Origin: Collinsella sp.
GTDB taxonomy: Bacteria; Actinomycetota; Coriobacteriia; Coriobacteriales; Coriobacteriaceae
Assembly (NCBI GenBank): GCA_019425005.1
Contig: JAHYYK010000054.1
Location: forward strand, 1-14,521
Direction: 5' to 3'
DNA: 14,521 bases
Both the position numbers and the translations under genes were made by a program. Within the stretch, counting starts at the first letter, position 1; each line of letters starts with the position of its first letter. The notes beneath the pieces were generated by a model. That model was not told the DNA's origin. It did not search any database and worked only from the letters and a program-made list of their open reading frames with translations. Of this stretch, positions 6,889 to 14,128 are shown one piece after another.

Positions 6889-7689
6889 ATGGCAGCACGT
6901 GCGGACAACGTTTCGCGTGTCGACCATGATGGAGTTACGTTGGTGGAGGGCGCGACATCCGATGTTCGCTTTGCCTTTACCGAGCGCACCGGTGGCGTTT
7001 CTGAAGATGCGTACTCCTCGCTCAACCTGGGCTCGCATGTAGGCGATGACCCCTTTGCTGTTCAAGAAAATCGTCGTCGAGCGCTCGAAGCTATGGGCGC
7101 CACTGAGTGCGAGCATAATCTGCTCGTGCCCAATCAGGTACATGGTGACCATATCGTTACGGTGACTTCGAACGGCGCCGACGATCTTGAGGCTGTTCGC
7201 GAGCAGATTGCCGAGGGCTGCGATGCCATCGTTTGTACGGCCCATGACGTGCCCGTGCTGCTCTGCTTTGCCGACTGCGTTCCCGTGGTGCTGGTGGCCC
7301 CCGGCGGATTTGCCGTGGTGCACTCCGGTTGGAAGGGCACGATTGCACGTATTTCTGCCAAGGCGTGCCAGGCGCTTTGCGACGCTGCCGGCTGCGATGC
7401 GAGCGACGTTTCCGCCTATATCGGCCCCCATATCTTGGCTGATGAATATGAGGTATCCCAGGAACTCATGGATCGCTTTGCCGCCGAGTTCTCTTGCATC
7501 GATGCGAGCATCTCTCGCATGCTCGATCTTTCCGCTGCCATTTGTGAGGCGCTGGTAGATGCCGGTGTGGACGCGGATAATATCGTGGATACCCAGCTTT
7601 CGACTGTGCGTCAGAACGACCGCTTTTATTCCTATCGTAACGAGGACGGCACCTGTGGGCGCCATGCTGCGATCGGCGTGATGCTATGA
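6889..7689 (+). CDS. pgeF: PgeF/YfiH family protein (peptidoglycan editing factor, 'polyphenol oxidase' fold)
   Basis: This 266-residue cytosolic protein belongs to the DUF152/YfiH (CNF1-like) family. Visible are NLGSHVGDDP (46-55), NQVHGD (82-87, metal/active-site His85), CFADCVPVVL (126-135, with Cys130), VVHSGWKGTIARI (143-155, with His145), YIGPHI (177-182) and the C-terminal RFYSYRNEDGTCGRHAAIGV. Members are annotated as laccases, purine nucleoside phosphorylases or, in E. coli, PgeF, which clears wrongly built UDP-MurNAc-L-Ser; the last role suits a murein cluster. Which activity applies here cannot be read from sequence. AGGAGG (6876-6881), 7 bases before ATG 6889, fixes the start. The stop overlaps the pstS ATG (ATGA), so translation of the two is coupled. 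In related clusters this gene is followed directly by yggS. Confidence 0.9.
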   Translation: MAARADNVSRVDHDGVTLVEGATSDVRFAFTERTGGVSEDAYSSLNLGSHVGDDPFAVQENRRRALEAMGATECEHNLLVPNQVHGDHIVTVTSNGADDLEAVREQIAEGCDAIVCTAHDVPVLLCFADCVPVVLVAPGGFAVVHSGWKGTIARISAKACQALCDAAGCDASDVSAYIGPHILADEYEVSQELMDRFAAEFSCIDASISRMLDLSAAICEALVDAGVDADNIVDTQLSTVRQNDRFYSYRNEDGTCGRHAAIGVML

Positions 7690-8522
7690 GAAAGATCGTA
7701 TCGGTCCTGAGCGCCGCCGTGCTTACGCTTACGCTGTGCGCCTGTTCTTCGGGATCTTCTACCTCTTCCATTACTGTGGCCGGCTCCACGACCTGCCTTC
7801 CTATCGCCGAGATTGCGGCAGAGGGCTTTAAGGAGGAGACCGGCATCGACGTGCTCGTTTCCGGTTTGGGCTCTTCCGCTGGCATCGAAGCCGTCAGCGC
7901 TGGCACGGCCGATATCGCCAGCTCCTCCCGTGGACTCAATGCCGACGAACAGGATTTGGGCCTGACTCCCATCGTCATTGCCCACGACGGTATCGCGGTC
8001 ATCGTGAACGAAGATAACCCCGTCGATAGCCTCTCGACCGAGCAGCTCCGCGATATCTATGCCGGCAAGATTACTAATTGGAAAGAGGTCGGTGGCGAGG
8101 ACCTGAAGATTCAGGTCATCAACCGAGACGAGGCGTCTGGCACGCGTGAAGCCTTCCGCACCATCGTGATGGACGGCACCCCGTTCGATCGCCGCTCGGC
8201 CGTTCTTTCGGGCACGGGCCAGGTGCGCGACGTGGTATCTCGTTCGCGCGGGGCTATCGGCTACATTTCGCTGGGCTTCGTCGATAGCCTCAACGCCAAG
8301 ACCTCGGTCAAGGCCGTCTCGGTCAATCATGTTGAGGCGTCCGAGAAGACGGTCGCGAGTGGCGGCTATCCCATCTCGCGCGACCTTTACTTCTTTGTGA
8401 AGGGTGCGCCTTCGCAGCAGGCGCAGGATTACATCGACTACGTGACGTCCGAAAAGATGGACAAGCAGATTCGCGAGGCGGGCTTTATTCCCGTCACCAA
8501 CGACGAGAAGGGGAGTGAGTAG
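7686..8522 (+). CDS. pstS: PstS, phosphate-binding lipoprotein of the Pst ABC transporter
   Basis: This 278-residue extracytoplasmic solute-binding protein presents phosphate to PstCA. The N-terminus is a lipoprotein signal (MRK, hydrophobic 4-17, lipobox LCAC with Cys20 as lipidation site; Cys18 is less suitable because Leu precedes it) followed by a Ser/Gly linker. Phosphate-site elements are AGSTT (32-36), SSSRGL (79-84), AHDGIAVIVN (99-108) and RDEASGTRE (147-155), together with IYAGKITNWKEVGG (124-137) and GAIGYISLG (189-197). It is the compact form of about 280 residues common in Gram-positives rather than the longer E. coli type. ATG 7686 overlaps the pgeF stop by 4 bases, so there is no separate pstS promoter directly upstream. 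Gene order S-C-A-B-phoU is the classical one. Confidence 0.95.
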   Translation: MRKIVSVLSAAVLTLTLCACSSGSSTSSITVAGSTTCLPIAEIAAEGFKEETGIDVLVSGLGSSAGIEAVSAGTADIASSSRGLNADEQDLGLTPIVIAHDGIAVIVNEDNPVDSLSTEQLRDIYAGKITNWKEVGGEDLKIQVINRDEASGTREAFRTIVMDGTPFDRRSAVLSGTGQVRDVVSRSRGAIGYISLGFVDSLNAKTSVKAVSVNHVEASEKTVASGGYPISRDLYFFVKGAPSQQAQDYIDYVTSEKMDKQIREAGFIPVTNDEKGSE

Positions 8523-8523
8523 C

Positions 8524-9450
8524 ATGGAAGCACAGGAAAACTCCCAAACTGAGCAGAATGCTCAGGCGCTCAAGAAGCGCGAGCTGGCGCTCGTATCGCG
8601 CAGCACCTATATCAAGGAGAAGGCGCTGCAGTGGATTTTCTTTGCCTGCGCGTTCTTGGCGGTTGTTACCGTCATCCTGATTTTTGTTTTTACCACGTAC
8701 TCGGCGCTGCCCGTCTTTACCGACATCGGTCTGGCGGACTTCTTTAGCTTTACGTGGGCGCCCTCTGAGGGCCACTACGGCATCGTGTCGCTGCTTGCCG
8801 GCTCGGGTCTGGTGACCGTCGGTGCGCTCGCCATGGGTGTGCCCCTAGGCGTGGGCACGGCCGTGTATCTGGTCGAGATCGCCAGCAAGCGCGTGCGCAA
8901 GCTCATCAGCCCTGCCGTTGACCTGTTGGCCGGCATCCCTTCTATCATCTATGGCTTCTTTGGCATGATCATCATCCGTCCGTTTATCGCGCAACTGACC
9001 GGTGGTCTTGGTTTTGGTGCGCTGACGGCGTGGTTCGTGCTTGCCATCATGATCGTCCCTACCATCACCACGCTCACCATCGATGCCCTCAATTCCATTC
9101 CCATGGGTATTCGCGAGGCATCGTATGCCATGGGTGCTACTAAGTGGCAGACCATCTATAAGGTCGTGCTACCTGCCGCCAAGCTGGGTATCGTGGATGC
9201 CATCGTGCTGGGTATGGGCCGTGCCATCGGCGAGACCATGGCCGTGCTCATGGTCGTGGGTAACGCCCCGGTTATTCCCGACAGCATTGCGAGCCCCATC
9301 TCGACGCTCACGAGCCAGATCGCGCTCGACATGAGCTATTCCTCGGGTCTGCACCGCTCGGCGCTGTTCGGCATGGGCGTGGTCCTGTTTATCATCTCCG
9401 CCACGCTGGTGGGCATCGTCCGTCTGATTTCCAAGAAGAAGAGGGGGTAG
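8524..9450 (+). CDS. pstC: PstC, phosphate ABC transporter permease
   Basis: This 308-residue inner-membrane permease forms the transport pore with PstA. The N-terminus (1-36) is a charged cytoplasmic segment. Membrane helices are visible around 38-58, 88-118 (part of the permease core), 135-155, 168-190, 222-247 and 279-300. The EAA loop that contacts the ATPase is EASYAMGATKWQTIYKVVLP (198-217), followed by GMGRAIGETMAVLMV (230-244), a signature of the PstC/PstA subfamily. ATG 8524 lies 1 base after the pstS stop with GGGAG 8 bases upstream. An in-frame GTG at 8515 overlaps the Shine-Dalgarno and is rejected. It precedes pstA with a 3-base gap. PstC is distinguished from PstA by the first position in the operon and the EAA sequence. 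Confidence 0.94.
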   Translation: MEAQENSQTEQNAQALKKRELALVSRSTYIKEKALQWIFFACAFLAVVTVILIFVFTTYSALPVFTDIGLADFFSFTWAPSEGHYGIVSLLAGSGLVTVGALAMGVPLGVGTAVYLVEIASKRVRKLISPAVDLLAGIPSIIYGFFGMIIIRPFIAQLTGGLGFGALTAWFVLAIMIVPTITTLTIDALNSIPMGIREASYAMGATKWQTIYKVVLPAAKLGIVDAIVLGMGRAIGETMAVLMVVGNAPVIPDSIASPISTLTSQIALDMSYSSGLHRSALFGMGVVLFIISATLVGIVRLISKKKRG

Positions 9451-9453
9451 GCT

Positions 9454-10359
9454 ATGTCCGATTCCGTTGACACGACGGTCGATACGACCTCGTCGCGCGA
9501 GCGCATCAAGCGTGCCCTTTCCCATGGCAAGAAGGGCCGCATCAACAAGGACCTGTCCAACAAGATCATGCTTGGCGTGTTCCGTGCCGCGGCATACATC
9601 ACCACGCTGGTGCTTGTCGCTATCATTGCCTATGTGGTCATTAACGGCCTGCCGCATATCTCGCTCGACTTTATCTTCGGTTGGCCCCAGGGCGTCAACG
9701 CCGAGGGCGGAATTTGGCCCACGATCGTCTCGACCGTCTATGTGACGGCGCTCGCCATGCTTATCTGCACGCCGATTGCTGTGCTGGCAGCCGTCTATCT
9801 GGCCGAGTACGCCAAGCAGGGCAAGGTCGTCGAGCTCATTCGCTACGCTGCTGACGCTTTGGCCTCGGTGCCCTCCATCGTTATGGGCCTGTTTGGCTAC
9901 GCCTTGTTTGTCGAGGCCATGGGCCTGGGCCTTTCGATGGTCTCGGCCGCTCTGGCGCTCGCGCTCTTGATGCTTCCCATCGTCATGCGCACCACCGAAG
10001 AGGCCATTCGCGCCGTCCCGCGCTATATCCGTTGGGGCGCGTACGGCCTGGGCGCCACCAAGTGGCAGGTTGTCTCCAAGATTGTGCTTCCTTCTGCCTT
10101 TGGCCGTATTGCCACGGGCATCGTCCTCGCCATCGGCCGCGCCATTGGCGAGACCGCGGTGGTGCTCTACACCATGGGCCAAGCCATCAATCTACCTATT
10201 TCGCCGCTCGATTCCGGCCGCCCCATGACGGTTCACCTGTACCTGCTTGCCAACGATGGCATCAACATGAACGCAGCCTACGGCACCGCGCTCTTGCTGA
10301 TGGTGATCATTCTGGCCTTCAACCTGTTTGCGCGCTTCCTGTCGCGCAAGCGTCGCTAG
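9454..10359 (+). CDS. pstA: PstA, phosphate ABC transporter permease
   Basis: This 301-residue second permease subunit has a long cytoplasmic N-terminus (1-38, basic, SSRERIKRALSHGKKGR). Helices lie around 43-63, 92-117, 135-153, 157-177, 216-238 and 276-294. The EAA loop is EEAIRAVPRYIRWGAYGLGA followed by TKWQVVSKIVLP (about 182-212), then LAIGRAIGETAVVLYTMG (225-242). The motif GRAIGETA with a following helix is typical of PstA. The start at 9454 has GAGGGGG (9441-9447) 6 bases upstream. It lies between pstC (3-base gap) and pstB (12-base gap), all probably on one message. Confidence 0.94.
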   Translation: MSDSVDTTVDTTSSRERIKRALSHGKKGRINKDLSNKIMLGVFRAAAYITTLVLVAIIAYVVINGLPHISLDFIFGWPQGVNAEGGIWPTIVSTVYVTALAMLICTPIAVLAAVYLAEYAKQGKVVELIRYAADALASVPSIVMGLFGYALFVEAMGLGLSMVSAALALALLMLPIVMRTTEEAIRAVPRYIRWGAYGLGATKWQVVSKIVLPSAFGRIATGIVLAIGRAIGETAVVLYTMGQAINLPISPLDSGRPMTVHLYLLANDGINMNAAYGTALLLMVIILAFNLFARFLSRKRR

Positions 10360-10371
10360 TTAAGGAGTCCC

Positions 10372-11175
<804 letters not shown>

Positions 11176-11199
11176 TCGGTGCGACTAGTCCCAAGCCGT

Positions 11200-11246
11200 C
11201 GGACCTGGTCCGGTGCGTATTCACTGTGCGGGCTGCATGACCGCAC
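11200..11246 (+). other. Two hairpin-forming repeats between pstB and phoU
   Basis: CGGAC-CTG-GTCCG (11200-11212) and GTGCGG/CCGCAC (11226-11231, 11241-11246, 9-base loop) both lie in the 91-base gap. Neither is followed by a T-run, so they are unlikely terminators; RNA processing or stabilisation of the upstream pst message is a possible role. Confidence 0.35.
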
Positions 11247-11266
11247 CCAACTGATTGGAGTGAACC

Positions 11267-12124
11267 ATGCGCAAACTGTTTTCCCGTCAGCTCGTCGAGG
11301 CCCGTCACGAGATGCTGAGCATCTATGAGGCCGTCGATCTGGCTCTCCACGATGCCGTGAAGGCCTATGTGACCGACGACCGCAAGCTCGCCACCAAGAC
11401 CAAGAAACGCACGCTTTCGATTGACGCGCGCTGCGCCAACCTGGAGGCCGTCTGCTACAACCTGATCGCCACGCAGTCACCGGTCGCCTCCGACTTCCGC
11501 CTGCTTCAGACGATCATCTATGTCGACTTTAACCTGCAGCGCATGACCGATAAAGTCCGTCAGATCTGCCGTGCCACGCGTCATATGATCAAGGCCGACA
11601 TCTCGCTGCCCAAGGAGCTTGTCGGCACGGTTGAGGCCGAGGCTGAGGCCGTCTACCAGGTGCTGGGCTCTTCGCTTTCTGCGCTCGTCACCAATGACAT
11701 GTCCATCATCTGCAACCTGGCCGTCGAGGACGAGCCAGTGCACGCTGCCTACGAGAAGTTCTTCCGCACCTTTAACCGTATGGATACGGGCGACTTTATG
11801 GACGACGACAGCAACTATGACGACCTGCGCCGCGCCATCATGGTTTCGCGCTACCTCGATCGCATCGCTTCCATTTCCATCGATGCCGCTTGCCGTCTGA
11901 CCTTCCTGTTGACTGGTCAGCGTATGAACGCCGGCGATATCGCCCGTGTGGACGAGGATGAGCTCGAGAGCATGCGCGTGCCTTCGGGCGAGGGTGTTAT
12001 CATGAGGCCCGCCGTCGACGCGCGTTACGTTGCCAAGGTGCCCGCCAACGAGGTCAGCGAGGGTCTTCGCTACCTGCTCGATCATCTTGAGGACGAGGAC
12101 GATGGCGAGGACGACGAGGAGTAA
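11267..12124 (+). CDS. phoU: PhoU-family phosphate signalling regulator (divergent)
   Basis: This 285-residue cytoplasmic protein is made of two PhoU helical repeats. PhoU mediates repression of the Pho response when Pst is saturated and restrains uptake. The N-terminal repeat runs about 1-105 (RQLVEARHEMLSIYEAVDLAL to DFNLQRMTDKVRQICRA); the second about 120-218, ending RYLDRIASISIDAACRLTFLLTG. The canonical E/DxxxD metal motifs are altered: LQRMTD (90-95) has Gln for Glu, and LDRIAS (197-202) has Ser for the final Asp. About 65 extra residues follow the second repeat, ending in an acidic tail (DHLEDEDDGEDDEE), making it longer than the usual 215-240 residues. GGAG (11257-11260), 6 bases before the ATG, supports the start. 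Position after pstB and fold pattern support the call despite the divergence. Confidence 0.88.
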   Translation: MRKLFSRQLVEARHEMLSIYEAVDLALHDAVKAYVTDDRKLATKTKKRTLSIDARCANLEAVCYNLIATQSPVASDFRLLQTIIYVDFNLQRMTDKVRQICRATRHMIKADISLPKELVGTVEAEAEAVYQVLGSSLSALVTNDMSIICNLAVEDEPVHAAYEKFFRTFNRMDTGDFMDDDSNYDDLRRAIMVSRYLDRIASISIDAACRLTFLLTGQRMNAGDIARVDEDELESMRVPSGEGVIMRPAVDARYVAKVPANEVSEGLRYLLDHLEDEDDGEDDEE

Positions 12125-12161
12125 GTAGCCCCGTTCGTCGAAAGATTGTAAATACCTAAGT

Positions 12162-12193
12162 GAGCGCGGCCTTGCACATGCGGGGCCGCGCTC
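12162..12193 (+). terminator. GC-rich hairpin after phoU, probable operon terminator
   Basis: GAGCGCGGCC (12162-12171) pairs perfectly with GGCCGCGCTC (12184-12193) around a 12-base loop, 37 bases after the phoU stop. The following TTGCGTT is a poor U-tract, so termination may be incomplete or Rho-assisted, leaving some read-through to yggS. Confidence 0.6.
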
Positions 12194-12243
12194 TTGCGTT
12201 AGCATGGGACTACTTGTTTGGCTGTCAGCGGAGGCGATTGGCA

Positions 12244-12981
12244 ATGGATAACTATTTGGATTTGATGCGCGCTCGCCGCGAGCAGATTCTGAAACGTTTT
12301 TATGCGGCGCTCGATCGCGCGGGCCGCCCCCACGACGCCGCGCGCCTCATTGCCGTGTCCAAGACCGTTGGTATCGATGAGACTGTTGCTGCCATCCAGG
12401 CGGGGTATCGCCATTTTGCCGAGAACCGCCCGCAGGAGCTGGTTCGCAAGCTCACGGGTCTGGCGGAGCATCCGGAGCTGCCCGAGGTGCGCTTCGATAT
12501 GATCGGCAACCTGCAGACCAATAAGATCAATGCGGTGCTGGGCTCAGCCGAGCTGATTCACTCGGTGGGTTCGCTGCATCTGGCACAGGCGATCTCGAGC
12601 CGTGCTGTCCGCAAGATTGAGGCAGGCGAGCTCGCCGGCCCCCAGCGTGTGCTCATCGAGGTCAATGTGAGTGGTGAGGAGTCGAAGGGAGGCTTTTCGC
12701 CCGATGAGATTCGCGCCGCCGCGGGTGAGCTTGCGGAACTTGAGGGAATTTGCGTACAGGGGCTTATGACTATGGCGCCCCGGGGGAATAAGGATGTGGC
12801 ACGCCGCACCTTTGCGGGGCTTCGTGAGCTGAGGGATGAGCTGGAGGCGGCGCATCCCGATTTGAACCTGCCTGAGCTTTCCTGCGGCATGAGCGAGGAC
12901 TTTGAGCCTGCCCTTGAGGAGGGCTCTACGCTCGTTCGCCTGGGCAGGGTAGTATTTAGCCCGGAGTTTGCAGTAAAATAA
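12244..12981 (+). CDS. yggS: YggS/PLPBP family pyridoxal phosphate homeostasis protein
   Basis: This 245-residue alanine-racemase-fold protein binds PLP without known enzyme activity and affects vitamin B6 and amino acid balance. Motifs are LIAVSKTV with the PLP Lys at 40, HFAENRPQEL (58-67, cf. GENxxQE), MIGNLQTNK (86-94, cf. IGxLQxNK), IEVNVSGEESKGGF (138-151), GLMTMAP (173-179) and SCGMSEDFEPALEEGSTLVRLG (213-234). The length is normal. ATG 12244 is preceded by GGAGG (12231-12235) with a 9-base spacer; upstream in-frame starts from 12160 would run through the phoU terminator hairpin and are rejected. Conservation next to sepF is typical of actinobacteria and firmicutes. The C-terminus reads GRVVFSPEFAVK instead of the usual GxxIFG, a small deviation. 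Confidence 0.94.
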   Translation: MDNYLDLMRARREQILKRFYAALDRAGRPHDAARLIAVSKTVGIDETVAAIQAGYRHFAENRPQELVRKLTGLAEHPELPEVRFDMIGNLQTNKINAVLGSAELIHSVGSLHLAQAISSRAVRKIEAGELAGPQRVLIEVNVSGEESKGGFSPDEIRAAAGELAELEGICVQGLMTMAPRGNKDVARRTFAGLRELRDELEAAHPDLNLPELSCGMSEDFEPALEEGSTLVRLGRVVFSPEFAVK

Positions 12982-12989
12982 GGCTCTGA

Positions 12990-12999
12990 AGTGCGCACT
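12990..12999 (+). promoter_or_regulatory. Perfect 10-base palindrome AGTGCGCACT between yggS and sepF
   Basis: This self-complementary decamer lies in the 60-base gap, 43 bases before the sepF start. TAAAAT (12974-12979), a -10-like hexamer without a recognisable -35, lies just upstream. It might be an operator, but chance occurrence is likely enough that confidence is low. Confidence 0.2.
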
Positions 13000-13041
13000 G
13001 ATTATCGGGGCGCCTGCACTAAACCGCGAGAGGACACAACC

Positions 13042-13764
13042 ATGGGCTTCCTTGACGAGATTAAAAATAAGATGCACCTGGGCGGCCAGCAGGGTTACGA
13101 CCAGGGTTATGGCCAGGACGACGACTACGGCTACGATGACGGCTATGACGATAGTTATCAGGGCAACGGCTACAGCGGTGCTTCGGGCGAGGGCTTCTAC
13201 ACCCAAGACGAGCCGAGCAACGGCCTACTTGGTCAGACGCGCCGCGGTGAAGCTGAGTCGGTTGCCGTGTATACGCGCTCCGGTCAGCTGGTCGGCGATG
13301 ACTCCCGCCATGCCACGACGTATAACCCGCCTTCGCGCTCGCAGGACAGCGTTGCGAGCGGTTATCGTCCTGGTGCCTATGACACGCCGTCGAGCTACGC
13401 CGAGAACACCCGCGCCCGTGCCGCCGCTGCACCCGCGCCTGCACCGAGCGATGCCTCGGCCTATGCGAGCAATATCATCAACGCCACGCCGCAGCTGCCG
13501 GCCTATGTCCTGCGCCCCGAGAGCTATGACGACGTGGAGACCGTGGTGCGCCGCGTTCGCACCAAGCAGCCTGTCGCACTGATTTTTGTTGGCGTTCGCA
13601 CCGAGGTCGCCAAGCGCGTCCTGGACTTTAGCTATGGCTTTGCCTGTGGCCTGGGCGCCACGGTCAAAGAAGTGGGCGATCGCGTATTCATGGTGCTGCC
13701 CGCCGGCTGCGAGGTTAAGGATTCGGACCTCAAGAAGCTTCGTGCCGACGGCTACCTTAAGTAA
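13042..13764 (+). CDS. sepF: SepF, FtsZ membrane anchor and Z-ring assembly protein
   Basis: This 240-residue cytoplasmic protein starts with an amphipathic helix MGFLDEIKNKMHL that can insert in the membrane. Residues 18-45 are very rich in Gly, Tyr, Asp and Gln (GYD-type repeats), and 46-150 form a low-complexity linker with an Ala/Pro run at 127-136. The SepF core occupies about 152-236: YVLRPESYDDVETVVRRV, PVALIFVGVRTEVAKRVLDFSYGFACGLGATVKEVGDRVFMVLP. In actinobacteria lacking FtsA, SepF binds the FtsZ C-terminal peptide and tethers filaments to the membrane. ATG 13042 has GAGAGGA 7 bases upstream; an in-frame GTG at 12991 would hide the amphipathic helix and is rejected. The core FSYGFACG differs somewhat from the usual DFxxG pattern, but the fold pattern and neighbours make the call secure. 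Confidence 0.93.
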   Translation: MGFLDEIKNKMHLGGQQGYDQGYGQDDDYGYDDGYDDSYQGNGYSGASGEGFYTQDEPSNGLLGQTRRGEAESVAVYTRSGQLVGDDSRHATTYNPPSRSQDSVASGYRPGAYDTPSSYAENTRARAAAAPAPAPSDASAYASNIINATPQLPAYVLRPESYDDVETVVRRVRTKQPVALIFVGVRTEVAKRVLDFSYGFACGLGATVKEVGDRVFMVLPAGCEVKDSDLKKLRADGYLK

Positions 13765-13773
13765 ACCCAAGAC

Positions 13774-13779
13774 GAGGAG
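13774..13779 (+). promoter_or_regulatory. Ribosome binding site that points to an AUC start for yggT
   Basis: GAGGAG begins 10 bases after the sepF stop. Six bases further, at 13786, the yggT frame reads ATC-AAC-ATC. No ATG, GTG or TTG occurs in that frame until GTG 13849, 69 bases beyond the site. Confidence 0.6.
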
Positions 13780-13785
13780 ATTCTC

Positions 13786-14067
13786 ATCAACATCTACACC
13801 ATTGTCCAGCTGGTCAACACGCTGTTCAACTTCTACTCCACGCTCATCGTGGTCTATTGCTTTATGACGTGGATTCCCATGAAGCAGGGCGGCCTGCTGC
13901 AGGATATCGCTGCAGTGCTCGATAGCGTCTGCGGCCCGTGGCTCAACCTCTTTCGTCGGTTTATCCCGCCGATGGGCGGCGTTGATTTTTCGCCGGTCGT
14001 TGCGATTATTGCGTTGCAGTTGGTGCAGAGGCTGATTCTGCAGCTTCTTATAGGTATACTCGTATAG
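13786..14067 (+). CDS. yggT: YggT family membrane protein, probable non-canonical AUC start
   Basis: This is a protein of 93 residues if read from 13786. It has two hydrophobic segments: INIYTIVQLVNTLFNFYSTLIVVYCFMTWIP-like helix 1 (about 3-33) and DFSPVVAIIALQLVQRLILQLLIGILV helix 2 (about 66-92), linked by the family hallmark LNLFRRFIPPMGGVDFSP. YggT-family proteins are small integral membrane proteins encoded beside sepF and divIVA; a role in envelope or osmotic homeostasis is suggested but not settled. A GTG at 13849 would delete most of helix 1 and lies far from any Shine-Dalgarno, so AUC at 13786, 6 bases after GAGGAG, is favoured. A sequencing error or substitution ATG to ATC at that codon would explain the same pattern. 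The 3' end overlaps a likely divIVA promoter. Confidence 0.85.
   Translation: MNIYTIVQLVNTLFNFYSTLIVVYCFMTWIPMKQGGLLQDIAAVLDSVCGPWLNLFRRFIPPMGGVDFSPVVAIIALQLVQRLILQLLIGILV
14032..14060 (+). promoter_or_regulatory. Putative divIVA promoter (CTGATT-N17-TATACT)
   Basis: TATACT (14055-14060, 5/6 to the -10 consensus) follows CTGATT (14032-14037, 3/6 to the -35 consensus) by 17 bases, inside the 3' end of yggT. Transcription would start near 14068, leaving a leader of about 60 bases. DivIVA is an abundant protein in actinobacteria, so a separate promoter is reasonable. Confidence 0.35.
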
Positions 14068-14128
14068 AACTGACTTAGTAACTTACGTCGGGCGTGTAGC
14101 GCCGAGGCGATGAAAAAGGAGACTTGTT

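Noticed and set aside
5481..7025. 514-residue open frame on the minus strand opposite ftsZ
   Set aside because: It covers ftsZ, its terminator and the start of pgeF in antisense; composition shows a GC codon-bias shadow and no domain.
12160..12243. N-terminal extension of yggS from an upstream in-frame start
   Set aside because: The extension would be encoded by the hairpin after phoU; GGAGG before ATG 12244 and the normal family length support the shorter form.
13849..14067. yggT starting at GTG 13849 (72 residues)
   Set aside because: It removes most of the first membrane helix and the GTG lacks a Shine-Dalgarno; the frame is clearly coding further upstream.
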